DNA of 64,000 nt from the NCBI GenBank assembly GCA_947561395.2, contig OX387192.1, positions 33,625,520 to 33,689,519 of the forward strand, given 5' to 3'. Shown in pieces: positions 25,748 to 40,087 of this stretch. Below the pieces are notes generated by a model. That model was not told the origin of the DNA. It searched no databases and saw only the letters and a list, made by a program, of their open reading frames with translations. Made by a program: the position numbers and the translations under genes. This DNA is from Buxus sempervirens (taxonomy: Eukaryota; Streptophyta; Magnoliopsida; Buxales; Buxaceae). Every line of letters starts with the position of its first letter. The first letter of the stretch is position 1.

Positions 25748-28700
25748 CTAACTTCTTGAACTGGAAAAAGTGAGAGCACGGGCATGCAACAGGTCATAGA
25801 GGTGTTTGGCTGTCGGACGCTCCGCGGGATCCACCACGGTACACTGGTGGAACAGATCAACCAAGAACCCAAGTGTTTGGGCTTCGACATCAGATGCTGC
25901 CACCTCCATTCCTGATCTAGCTTCTGTGGGCTCATCCGATGATTTCAATGCCTCCAGCTCTTCTGTAAGTTGGGGCTGCTCACCCATCTGTTTATATCAA
26001 GGAAAATAATATATTTCAATTCTACAGCTCAAAATTTTTATCCCAGACAAAACCACCAAATATATAATTGACATGTATTTGTGCTTATTTCCTTGATGCA
26101 TAAAATTGAATTTGTCCTAGTTTCAATCAAATTTATAACAGGTGAGGCTAAAATACCCGCAGTTTTGCCTCTAAGGTGAAACTCAAGAAGAATAATTTAA
26201 GCCTTCTGACTTTAGAGGCTTATCACATTAGGCATGTGTTTCATATATTGACTAAAATTAGAGATATCAAATTATGCATATGAACTTATGGCAAGTTTAT
26301 GTTTCACAATATGTATATTAACAAGAATGTCAAGCTTAATAATCCAAATTAATATTGTTTTGATGAATGAAAATATGGGCACTCGATTTCTATCTAATGC
26401 ATTTTCAAGAATGGTAAAAGGGAAAACAAAGTAGCTCAACAAGGGCTGTCAACAACCAAAGCCCCAGCCCAAGTTAGTAAACTTTGAGGAAGCTTGGGCT
26501 TCTCTAAAGCTCGGCTCAATCCACCATTGTAATAGGGCCATGTGAACCTAAGTTGTAGTACTTGTAAATCTAGAAAATCTATGAATTTGATAATATATAT
26601 ACGTATATATCACATAATAAACTAAGTGAGCCAAGCTTTAACTTAGTTGAGCCCGATAGAGCTTGGCTCATGCTCATGAAATAAATGTGGCTTTTTGAAA
26701 GCTTGGGAAGGCTTCGTCATGTGCTTAACCATTAAGCTCAAGCTTGGCTTGTTTGAGCCTAAGCATAGCTATCTTGGCTCCTTGATAGCCCTATGCTCAG
26801 CTTCAAATAACCCAAGGAGAGTGCCCCAGCTTATATGCCCACAGGCAGCAAGTCCACTTTCAAGTTATGTTTAATTTGAAGTGCCTAGTTTTCCCAATTA
26901 CTATCTTTTCCAAAAACATGGAAAATGACAGAAGCAAAATATAATATCAATCAATACAATCTACTTTCAGTATAGCAACCAATTGCACCTATTTTTGCAC
27001 TAGATAAATACTGTGAAGTCACTCTCTTCTGTGTCTTTTTAAATATGGAACTACAGTTATTCATATTTTTGTTTGCTCTGCACATATAAAATGATTTCCA
27101 ATTAAGAGAAGGTTAAAAATTGAACATTACCTGGAGTAGGTTGTGAATTTCTGAGTCTGATAATGCCGCATAAGGTACTTTAAGTGTCAACAATTCCAAA
27201 AGTAAGCAACCATACGACCATATATCCACTTCCTGCAGCCAAATTCAATGGAAGTTATGAGACCATAAACCTTGGTCCTTGCAAAGTATCATTCATTTGA
27301 AATCTATTTGGATACATGCTTACATCTCATAAATGAAAAACAGTGGAGATCGCCAAGACAAACAAAAGAACAAATATAACTTAAAATAGCAAAAAATGAA
27401 CATATATTCCGATACTGTATTTGAAGCCATTACTAAAATAAATGAATTTTTTACATGGACATAGAATAAAATCACTTATTTAAGCAACTCCATATGCAGG
27501 CTAAGCAACGGATATACAACCAAAAGCGGCCAATCCCCACACCTATCTGATATTATAGATTGTAACATCATATGATAAAGCTAAGATAACCACATTATTT
27601 ACACTGAAAAACCAGTTTAAAGAATCTTATCCTATAAACTCCATCCAAAGATGCCGAATAGGCAAAAAAGAGGAACCACAACTCTCTAGTACTAAATTTC
27701 AAATAAATTTATAATGACAAGCATATTGTACAAATTCATTCTTCCGCCTAAACTTCTCCCAATCTCCCAAACTTCACATCAAATATAATTTTCTGCAAAC
27801 ATTCTCAACTATATCGCAAATAGAAATTTTCTTCAAACTTATCCTACGTTGAAGTAGTGAAATAACCCACAAAACCAAAATTTAAATTTGGTTAATTTAG
27901 AAATGGCGCAAGATAAAACATGGCAGACTCACCAAACAGATACAATCATCTTCAAAAAGAATACTGACATGGTGGCAAAGGTGCCAAACCAAAATCAGAT
28001 CCTATTTTGTGCTGGTATGTAATTAATGAAGATATATGCCTCTAAATGATTAGGAGCAAATTGATTGTTAAAATTTTATTCCCCTTCGATATGGGTTGTA
28101 ATCATCAGTCCAGATAATCAATCCAAACAAAGTGAACTTGGTTGGACAAGATGAAGCTGAGTTGGAATAGTGCATTAATGCAGATGAGGGAGGAACAATC
28201 AACACATAGGATTCACACCAGACTGCATCAAACCTTTAGTTGGAAAATTTTGAGGCACTCCAAGATGTGCAAATAATCATAAAGAAGACTACAAATTCAA
28301 ACTCTGTTACCCTCATTCTTGTTTGCCACTTCTTTATAAATAATATTTACCCTTGACATTTTCCTACAAGTCTTTTTCTTCTACCTCAATTACAATTCAG
28401 ACAGAAATTTAACCAGCCTATTTACAGCCAAATTTCACACAATTAAGAAGTTTCAAACAGTAGCTTGGCAGATTTTGGATTCATCAACACATGGAAACAT
28501 ACTTATGACCATTACCTCAGGTCATGTCAATTGTTCAACTATGCATGTTTAATAATAGAACTCATTTATAAACGCTATTTCCTAGCTTCTATTTTCTTCC
28601 CCAGTATGACTGCTTATCAAAAACTTAGTATACAGTGCAAGTAAGAGGTTATTCGGAAAAGAACAACCTGTTTGTAACATAAAAGAGTTCTGGAAGTGCA

Positions 28701-31700
28701 GCCATAGGCATTTTAAAGTTCAAAGCAAATAGTATTCAACTCATATCCTGTGAGATAACTTAGTCAAGAGAATGCCGCTAAAAAATTCAAGGAAAAATTT
28801 AAATGTAAGGAAATATAAACTTACAAGTCCATATATCTCCTGCCTATGCATTGCTTGCAGAACCTCTGGAGCCATCCAGCGTGGTGTTCCAACACAAACA
28901 TCAGGAGGAGGTATTCCAAGATGAGCAATACAGCACGTATGCAAGTGGGAGCGGAGAGGAATTGCTCTATCAAAATCACAGAGCTTGACAACAGGAGTAC
29001 CGTCATCTCTTCTGCTGTCCAAATCAATCAAAATGTTTTCACTTTTTATGTCTCGATGAATTATGTGCTTAGAATGTAACTCTGTCAATGCACAAGCAAC
29101 ATCTCTAGCAATAAACAATGCCAAATCCACTGGGACATGCATTTCTCCAGCTTCAGATAGCTGCTTTATATAGTCCTATCAAATAACAAGCAACAAAAAG
29201 CAGTTAAATTTAAATTTAAAAAGGAAAAAATTCTCAAGATTAATTGGCAAAAAAGGAATACCAAATCTAAACAAATTGTTTACCTTTAAGGAACCACCCT
29301 TTATGTATTCCATGACAATCATGGACTGTAATACACGACACCCTTTATTTTCATCAAATGGAGGAACCCACTTTGAAGATATCCGATGCCCATAAATTTC
29401 TGTAATGCAAGAATTCTTCATCAGAGAACCCAGTATTCTTACTTCCCCTAGACAAGAATACTCAAAATTCTTCATTTCATCCATTGAATCCTCAGAAGCA
29501 TTCAAAGTACGGACCTGCAGCATGTATCAAAACAGAGAACTCAATGCCCAACTAAATAATCAATTTATTAAACATAAAAGCCCCCATTGCCAAAATAATC
29601 AAATGAAATGGATGTGTTGAGGAATAATGAGCCAATGAAATTAAAAAGTTGCTTTTCTTCTTTTCTTTTTTTAATGCTGAAGAGCATAAAATCAAATATT
29701 TGAGAAGAATGGAGTGTACAAGTGCAAACCATGCAGTTGCACAGAACACCAAAAAAATAAAATAAGAAAAAACCACACAGAATCACCAAAAATTGGGAAA
29801 CATTTAAACAACAGGGCAACCATTAAAACCTGCCATCAAAACTTTGGTTTCCATGTGGACCTATTCCAATTGAAGCGATTTTATGTGTAGATAATCCAAA
29901 AGTTGCCAAAACTTAAAATAGTAATAAGATATGCACTTGTTAAACGACATATGAAATCTTTCATTTTATATGGAATGCTATATGAAATCACATATTTATC
30001 TAACGTGTGTCATAACACATGCAATGATACATAAAAAATATGAAAACAATGAATCCTATATTACTGAACTAATGAAGTATATATATATATATATATATAT
30101 AAGCATGCAAAGTATGATGGCTATATGTTGAAATATATAGCAAGGAAAAAGGGGGGAAAAACTCCACACCTTTGCCACAGCCTCAGATGATCCAAATTTA
30201 CACAGAAAGATAGAACTTGATGCTGACTTGCCAATCTCATTGCTTGTTGACAGAGAAGGAAAAGAGAAATCTAGATAATCATTTTCTTCAATTGTCAATG
30301 GAAAATTATTCCGGCTCAATGGAATATACCTGAAAAAATGAGCTTAAACAATCAGAGATTTCTAACAAATTACAATGCGCTACATCATTGCAGTATAATT
30401 AGCAGAAATATTAAAATCATCATGGAATTGTTACATCTCGATGTATCAAAATATAATTTACAACACAAATGTTACTTTTCATACAATTCAACGTATTTAA
30501 GGTTGTTGAACATGTACTTGTAGTGAAGTATATATTAAACAAGATAGAATCTAAAAGACTAAAATATGACAGTTCTTATATGTGCATGAAAAAAAAATGC
30601 AAGTAAACAATCCATCTTAAGTGTGTTGTTAAGTATGCTTTATCCATACATACAGGATATCCTGATGTCTGAACACATCAAAAACTCCAGTATTCACTGG
30701 TAAAATGGTCTGAACACAAATGAGCTTGTAATATGGTGACCATGTTACATGGCAAAAACAATCAGTCATACAAGCACAGAACCTTGTAAATGTTGAATAT
30801 TTATAAAATTTGACTGATTTACTCTTTCTCCTATATATAAAATTGTACCAAGTGATAAACATTTGAATCCGTAGTCATATTAAAGCAAATAAAAATAAAA
30901 AGAGCCATCAGAGGCTGACTACTTTTGAAGACTCTTCTCATATGCATAATGGTTTCCATAATACACAACATAAAGAAAATACAAGGCAGACAAACATGAC
31001 CACTGATAAGGAAGATAGAGAATTAGGAGGTGATTTTGTGGTTTGCAATGGAGGGAGGGGGAGTGAGAGGCAATGGAAGAGAGAGAGAAAGAGAGAGAAA
31101 GAGGGGAGCAAACGAGCTGACCTGCAAAAGTATTCTGGGTCTGTTTCCTCCCTTATATCATGTGGATGACATGCATCAACAATCATGCGCACACATGAGT
31201 TATCCTTCTTGACAAGAATGGTGTTCCAGGCATGGGGCGAGAAATCTAGATAGCCCCTCACAAGCTCACAAGGAATTGGAGGCTCCATGCGGTCACAAAG
31301 ATACTGTCACAATTCAAAAGTTTACACGTAGTATTTGAAGTTAAAAACCAAATTACCAACAAAAAAAGAAAGAAAAAGAAAAAAGAGTGTTGGAAGACGA
31401 GCCCAATTACCTTCATTAGTAGTGCTCTGTGCCTACACACACCAAACTGCAAAGTCCCTATAGGTACAATGTTGGAATTCCGCTTTGCCTTAATAGATAG
31501 AAGAGATTTCTCACATAAGTTAGCAAATAAAAGATCTTCTGCAGTGTCCACTTTTGTTTTGGTAGATTTATGATTACCATTACCATTCCCCACTGAGCAG
31601 GTACAAACAAATGGCTTCCTGTAATTTAAACCAGACACAGCTTTTCTTGATCTCTCAATAATAGCACTTCTATCACTTCCTCCAAAGTGATCTGAAACAA

Positions 31701-34700
31701 AGAGCGCAAGCAATGATGCAATCTGCAAAATACCAACAGCACTTTGTTTCCCTTCTACAAATGACCCAATTGATTGCTTCAAACGAGACACCAATGCTTG
31801 AGCCGTCAATGTAATTGCATCTAGCTCCTCATCTCTTTTTCTTAACAAAAGAATAAGCACAGTTAACAATCACCACAAATATCAAAGAATAAGAACATAG
31901 AACTCAGTTTAAAATTTTTCAAATATATTAGCAAACTAAATACTTACCTGTCAATGAGGATCACTTCACGTGAGTCAAGGGGCAAACTCTGCTCATAACA
32001 TTGCAGTGGCATGAAAGCACGATCGCGCCCAGCATCATAAAAGCCATCTGGTATATAGTCATTAATGCCACAGAATGATTCGCTACTATATTTGCAGGGT
32101 AAACTTGAGAAATCATTAATTGGCCTATGGGACTTGCTAGGCTTGGGGTTATTGAGATCCTTGTCTGAATGCCTCTTTGCCTTTAAAGTGCTTCCAGAGA
32201 CCTCTGAAGATGATTCCTCGTCCAGGTTACCAATTCCACTTAATGAACAGGGAAAAGATGAATCATGCTTCTGACATGCATATTCATAATCTTCACTGGT
32301 GCCAACAGAGTCCAAGTCATATCCATCACTTGAACCGATTTTATTATCCTTACAATTACTAAGTAAAACACGACAGGGGCCATCTACAGAAATACTCTTT
32401 GTAGCAGCATCATCAAGCTCTTCTCCAACACCACACTCTGAAACAGATTCAGAGGCAACCACAGGCAGCTTGCATGGTTTGCATTTTAAAGGCAACTTCA
32501 TACTCGTTATCTCACCTTGATGACCACTTTTCCACTTCCTACTGCTGTTCAAACGCTCTTGACGAGCTCTCTGCTGCAAAGAATCCCGCCGTTTCCACCC
32601 CTTCTTCATTCTCTGTACTGCAGAACATCTGGTATTTGTCGAGGGCTCCAACAACAGACTAGTTGACGTAATAGAACCTGATGTCAAGTCATTACAAAGG
32701 AAGCTCAGTTTCAATAACCATGAACATAAGGACTCTAATATTCACAAGGAACTTTTGTGGTGTACAAGTTTCTCCCAGCTAACCCTAATTCAACATCCCA
32801 TGCAAAGAAAATTTGAATTATCCAAATTTCCTCTGTTGCATCAAAGTCCCACACTCTTCTTATCCTTTGGTGGGAACAAAGCAGAAATAGATAAGCCCTA
32901 GGATACTTCTACTTAACATTCAAATTAAGATGTGTCAGGGATATCTTTCCTGCAAATAGTAAAAGGTTCCTTGTAAATATCAGAATCCTAAGGTAATAAC
33001 CAACACAAAATCAAATGGATCCAAGGCTCACTCTTACAAGGACTTCCATCAACCTCAGGCATTACAGCCTCAAATACATCCATCTCAACCGAAGAGCTGA
33101 TGAATTCATCACAAGATGCGTCTCTGCCATTTCCTTCCAAATTGCAGCATATCCATGAAGGAATTTGACAACAATTGAGAAGCTTATTGTACTTAAACAA
33201 TAACAACAACAAAATAAGGGGGCACAAAAACATGTCAGACTCTTGGAATTCGTGTATAAACTCCTACAAAGTACGGAATGAGTATAAAAAACAGCATGAT
33301 TAACAGTTAATGAAATCTTCAAAAGAGGCATAAAATACATTAGCATGCATAATTCAAGATAGAACACCCAATAATCGGATAAAGGTATCAGTTAGCAGTC
33401 TGACAACAATTAACAAAACTATTATAACCATAACCTCTTCCCATTCCAGGTGCCTGTACATTAAAACTTTGGCAACATAGTATTAGTTAGTGGACAAGCA
33501 AATTAGTAGCACACACAAAAAAAATTCAACATCCAAACCTAACGCATTCATCAAATAGAATAAAAAACTCAAAGTCCAAATATAACAGCATAGAGAAAAT
33601 TTTTATAGAAAAAAAATAATACCATTAAAATACAAATATTGGAATCACAGTATCATCTGGGCAATCCTAACACACTATTCAACCCAGTCAGCGAACCCCA
33701 ACACCTGGGTAAGTCCAGAAAGACACGTGCAATAATGTAGCTGCCCAGCAGTGTAAAGGCATTGTTGCCCAAGCTAAAGCACTAGTGAAAAAGATACTCT
33801 CCAAGGCAAAAATAAATTCACAGAACTTAATCAAAAGGAGACAAAAAAATTTATAAGACATATTACTACGTAAAAGTGGTCACAAAAATAATTCCACAAC
33901 AGAAAGAAAGTGGAAAAGACGGCCGCAAGCACACTGTTTGACCTGGTAGCTTAAGTGAAAGTATAGGCAAGTGCTTGGCAGGATGCGGACCCTAGCAGTG
34001 GAAATGCATTGTTGCCCAAGCTAAATCACCAATGACAAAAAATTCCTCTCCAAGGACAACACAAACTTATAGAGAGTTTACCAAAAGGAAAAGACTAAAG
34101 TGGTTATAAAAATTTCTCACAGTAAGACAGAAGTGGTAAAAGTTCCAAGGCTTCTGGGAATTTTACCACCTATTTTCTCTATCAAGTCTCTTTATTTCTT
34201 TTTCCTTTTTTTATTTTGTTTCCATGAATTATACATATAAAGATGAAAAAAAGAATATCTTTCCCATGTCACATTTACTTTTATTTCCCTCCAAAAGCAT
34301 CAAGCTCACTCTACCAACAAAAAAATAGGATGCTAAAAATCTCTAATTTTTTTCCACCCTCCTATATCAATTTACTCCAGCCAAGCCCACATGACAGCTT
34401 GCATCCTGTATCCTTATCACCTGAGCAGCTGAATGGCATTGTGACCCTTTCAATAAACGATGTAATAAAAATATTAACATGGATATAGTCTGCAAAAATT
34501 TTGTATGAATACGATTCTAGTAATAAAAATTCTGCCCGAAACATCATCATTTCATAGTGAAAAGCAAATAATATGAACTTAAAGTAACGCATTATCAATT
34601 TCAGTCAGAATAACAAACTGAAGAAAGAAAGTATAAAATGCATTAAAATTCAATCCACCCAAGTGCATCAATGACTTATTGAAATATGGATTTATGTTGG

Positions 34701-37700
34701 TGGTCAATCAATACCTGGAGATTTAAGTTTTGCAGGGTAGGCATTGAAGCGAGCTTGAGAGGCCCCAATGTTGTTAGCCTATTACTTGAAAGGTCTAAGT
34801 TTTGCAGCCTCTGTAGAGAGGACAAATCTGACGGTATTTCCACCAATTTATTATTAGCAACTTTCAACGTTTTCAAGGCATTCAAACAAGTAATCTCGCT
34901 AGGCAAACACTTCAGCTTATTGAATGAGAGATCTAGATACTCCAATTTGTTAAGACAGCCAATTTCCGGAGGGAGATATCTGTAGGAACAGAAAATAGCA
35001 TCACATACTGTTTCAAATTAAGTACCTTTAACAAATATATTCATGTGAAATTTAGGAATTTTAACCTTGTACTTCCACGTTCTCAAAATTGTTTTAGAAA
35101 AAGAAATAAACAAAAATTAAAATTAATTAAATAGGTTCAATATGTTCTAATATATCTTGTTTTATACAGGTGGTGAAGAAAAGGAATAAGTATGAAGTTA
35201 ATACGTCAACCTCTGGAAAGAAATCACATTCATTGAAGGGAAAGAACTAGTATTATCTGGAAGAATGCAATAACAATCTTCTTCCAGTGGACCTTCATAC
35301 TTCCTCAATTCAAAGGTATTTTTGATTCTGCAAATGTCAGTACTTAGCGTGGCTAGCTTCATTATTTTTTTGGCAGCACTCCTTTGTATCAAATTAATGT
35401 GCAGTATGCCTTTCCATATTAATGGCGGTCTTGATCATAGTTCTCCAAAACTGACCTTTGGACTGGGCGGGCTTGGGCAATGACTATAACTCTTACATAA
35501 GGTCTGCAGCTCGGCCCGAGCCTGCCCAGACCTGAATATGGGAGACCCTAAAAGCTCAAACCACCTATGGAGGTGAAGGTTTTATTCACACCTATAGAGG
35601 CACAACATGTGAAGGGGTCAGAGGGAAATAAGAAGATGGCTAGAGAGCTGCAGAGATTGACATGATCTGTGAACGACCCTATAAAATCAGCCGGTTCTCG
35701 GAACAGCCACGGGAAGAGTGCAAGGAGGGGTCTGGAAATTCATAATGAAGGTTAACATTTTGTCGTGGAATGTCAGAGGCCTGAATGCAAGGGACAAAAG
35801 GGACTCTTTGAAAACACTCCTAAGAATTTGGAAACCTGACATTGTAATTCTTCAAGAATCGAAACTGGAAGTAGTAGATGAAAAAATCATTAGAGATATC
35901 TGGGACTGTAGAAATCTGAAGTGGGTTTGTTCGCCATCTAGAGGGAGGTTGGGGGGAGTCATCCTAGCTTGAAAAGAGTTCTCATTCCAACTGAAGCAAG
36001 CTTGGATTAAGGATTACTCTATTTCAGCTGAACTTCTGCATCTCACCTCTTCTAAATCCTTTTTAATTAGTGGAGTCTATGGTCCAAATGTGGACTCCCT
36101 ATCATTAAAATTGTGGGAAGAGTTGGAAGAAGTGAGACAAGGAGTTCAGATTCCATGGTGTGTAGTGGGGGATTTTAATGTAATTTGGTTTCTATCTGAA
36201 AGGAAAGGGTGCTGCCATTTGTCATCTACAATGCTAAAGTTCTCAAAATTCATCCACAAGTTTGCTTTGTTAGATATACCCATAAAAAGCTCAAAGTTCA
36301 CTTGGTCCAATAACCATTCAGCATCAAAGTTGGACAGATTTTTAGTATCGCTAGATTGGGAATCCTGTTTTCCGAATATGGAGGTAGAAGCCTTGACAAG
36401 ACCTGTTTCAGATCACACGCCGTTGCTGTTAAGATGTGAAGACTTTAGGAAAAAGGCTGCCCCATTCCGTTTTGAGAATATGTGGCTTGAAGACCCGGAG
36501 TTCATCAAGAAGGTGGAGTTGTGGTGGGATGAGATGAAGGTTGTAGAGAAACCCAGCTATGTCCTTAGTCAAAAGCTTAGGTTGCTGAAAACCAGAATAA
36601 AGAAGTGGAATAGTGAGGAATTCGGGAAGATTGATGAACACTTGTCGAATACTTAGATAAAATCAAGGAGATTGATGATAAAGCAGAAGATGAGCAACTC
36701 AGTTCGAGGGAGTGGGTTAGGAGGGAGAATCTGAAATCTGAATTTAGGAAATGGTCCTACTTGGAAGAAGTGAGTTGGCGCTAAAAGTCTAGATCTCTTT
36801 GGTTAAAAGCAGCGGATAAGAATACTAAGTTCTTTCATAGAGTGGCTAAGGCAAGGGGCCGGGTTAACTCTTTAAACAAGGTGGAGATTGAGAGTAAGCT
36901 ATTTGAAGGTGAGGAAAATATTAAAAAGAATGTTTCGGACTTCTATGCCATGCAGGTTAGAGAAGAAGAACAGCGCAGGCCACTTCTTGATGGGTTGGGG
37001 TTTGAGACAATATCTCCCGAGGAAAGAGACGACATGGAAAAGTCCTTCTCGGAGGAGGAAATTAAAGGGGCGGTAGACCAACTAAATGGAGAAAAGGCGC
37101 CGGGCCCGGATGGATTCTCATTAGCCTTCTTCAAATCTTGTTGGCATATTATAAAAGACGACCTAAAGGCAACTATGGAAGAATTCCACAACAATTGCAG
37201 CTTTGAGAAAAGCATTAATGCAATCTTCATTGTGTTAATTCCTAAAAAGGAGGGTTCAATCAAGGTTCAAGATTTCAGACCAATTAGTCTAGTTGGAAGT
37301 GTATACAAGATACTAGCTAAGCTCCTTGCCAATAGATTAAAGCTGGTGATCAATCCATTGATTTCACAAGCTCAAGGTGCATTTGTGGGTAGGAGACAAC
37401 TGCATGATGGCAAGCGAATGTATTGACTCATGCAAAAGGAGAAAGATGGACATGATAATGTGCAAATTGGACCTTCAAAAAGCTTATGATAACGTAAATT
37501 GGGAATTTTTACTATACTTACTAAGGCGAATGGGATTTGGGGAACGATGTAGGAGATGATACAGTTTTGCATATCAACAGTGCGCATTTCCATGTTGATT
37601 AACGGTTCAGCAACAAGTTTTTTTAACTCTTACAAAGGCCTTCGACAGGGAGACCCCCTATCACCTCTACTATTCACATTGGTAATGTAATCTTTTAGTA

Positions 37701-40038
37701 GAATGATGGCTAAAGCGGCAAAAATGGGCAGATTGGAGGGAGTGACTTTTGGCGAAAATATTTCTATAAATCATCTTCTTTTTGTAGATGACATATTGAC
37801 TTTGTGTGAACCCACAGTTCAACAAATTATGTGGCTAAAAGGTATCCTATTTGCTTACAAGCATGTTCAGGATTGAAGGTTAGCTTGGGTAAGAGCGAAA
37901 TGTTCAGTATGAAAGAGGTGGAAAATTTATCTCAGCTAAGTAGTCTCATGGGCTGCAAAATTAGTTCACTTCCAACAATTTATCTTGGAATACCCCTTGG
38001 TGCGAGGTTCAAGAAGGCTTCAGTTTGGAATCCGATTGTGGAAAGAATGGAGAAGAGACTTACTTCATGGAAGGGTTGTGTCCTATCAAAAGGGGGGAAA
38101 TTAACTTTAATTGCAAGTGTGTTAGCGAGCTTGCCCACATTTTACATGTTTATCTTGAAGATTCCAATCTCCATTACTAAAAGATTGGAACAAATCCAAA
38201 GGAAGTTCCTTTGGGAAGGTCCGGAAGAAGAAGCTAAGTTTCACTTAGTAACGTGGGAATCTATTTGCAAAAAGAAAGAGGAGGGGGGTCTTGGGCTGAG
38301 GCCACTAAAGTTATTCAACAAAGCTTTAATGCAGAAGTGGATTTGGAGATATGGAATTGAAAAGGAGAATCTTTGGAGGAAGGTCATTCACTTGAAGTAT
38401 GGCTCATCCTTCGGGGATTGGTTCCCGAGGCAATCAAAAGACACCTACGGGGTAAGTTTGTGGAAACCTATTGTAAAGATGAGCGCCTCAATTGCAAAAA
38501 ATTGCAGATTTGAAGTTGGTGAAGGCTCTAAAGTTCGGTTTTGGTCGGACATTTGGTGCGGAAACTGGAGCTTAAAGGATAAGTTTCCCACTCTTTTTAA
38601 TATATGTAGGGACAAAGAAGCTACCATCAAGGAGACAAGGACCACTTGGTTAGCAGCGGGACTGATATAGTGTGGAACATTACTCTAAGGAGAAATCTCT
38701 TAGACTGGGAGGTTTGTAACTATGAAAATTTACTGAAAGAACTCTACAGTACTAAGCTGAATCAAGCGGAAGGTGTGTGTTTGTGGATAAAAGGAGAAAA
38801 GGAAAGATTCTCTGCTAAATCAGCGTTTGAAGTTTTGAATTCTACTGGACTTAGGTTTATGGAAAGCAAGCTGATTTGGGTTAAGGCTGTGCCAAGCAAA
38901 GTGGCTTTCTTCATGTGGGTTGCTTCCTAGGATAAGATCCTAATAGTAAATCACTTGAAAAGTAGGGGATGGCAGCTTCCAAACCGTTGTATAATGTGTA
39001 AACTTGACAAAGAATCGGTGGAGCACCTTTTAGTCTATTGCAAGGTTGCAAGCAATATGTGGAATATAGTTCTAACCAGATTTGATCTGAAATGGGTTCA
39101 GGCAGAAAAGTTTGACAGTGTTGCAGACATGGGGGAAGAAGTTTGGGAAGTCCAGGAAGGTCTCGGTGTGGAACTTGATCCCAGCAGCAATTTCTTGGAT
39201 GATTTGGAATGAAAGGAATAATAGAATTTTCAGAAACCTTGAGAAGAATGTGGAATTCTTGGAGAAGAAAGTCCTGATACTGATCTATAATTAATTAGAA
39301 TCAGAAAATTTGATGGCCACTGTGTCCTTGGAAGAGTTTTTAACATGCGATAAGTTCCCAGATTAGTAAGGGAGGGGTGTGCTTTGTTTCTAATTTCCCT
39401 GTTCTTAGTCTTAGGTACACAATCTGTGTACCTACAAAAAAAATGTCTTTCTCTATCTAAGTTCATAATATATATATATATATCATCTGGATTACTGATA
39501 AAAAAAATAATAATAATAAAATAAAACTGAGATTCTCTTCCCTAGTGAGGAGATAAGATACAAAGTAATTCCTATAAAGAACTTCTAAAGATGGAAAAAC
39601 TAAAAAGGAGTCTTCTTACATGAAGTTATACAACTTAAAAAATTTATTATAGTCTAATTTGACCAATGTAACAATACTATTGTCATCACAACAACAACAT
39701 TCACATAAGTTCACATCATCTTGGGGGATCGCTGATAAAACCAGGAATCTGTAAATCTTACTCCAAGATATTCAAAACCTGAAAAAACCTATAAGACCCA
39801 GGAATAGGCTTCAAAGTAAATCTTAACCTCCTCAGACAAAAATTGCTCAAGCAACCGTGTTCAGCAAATACAAAGCCTGCGTAGCGTGTTTCTGGTTCAA
39901 CCAATATTTTCACATATATGACACGTCTTAAGGACAATCAACAGTCTTCTATGCACCTATTCCACTCATGGGCAAAAGTTTTAATGTTCTTCAAAAACTC
40001 ACTATCAACACCACCCCCACCCCCACCCCCCCCACCCC

Positions 40039-40087
<49 letters not shown>

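Noticed and set aside
28980..28990. DFD at the kinase DFG position seen as a possible sequencing error
   Set aside because: The surrounding frame is intact, and I recall DFD in the Arabidopsis relative as well, so it is treated as a family trait.
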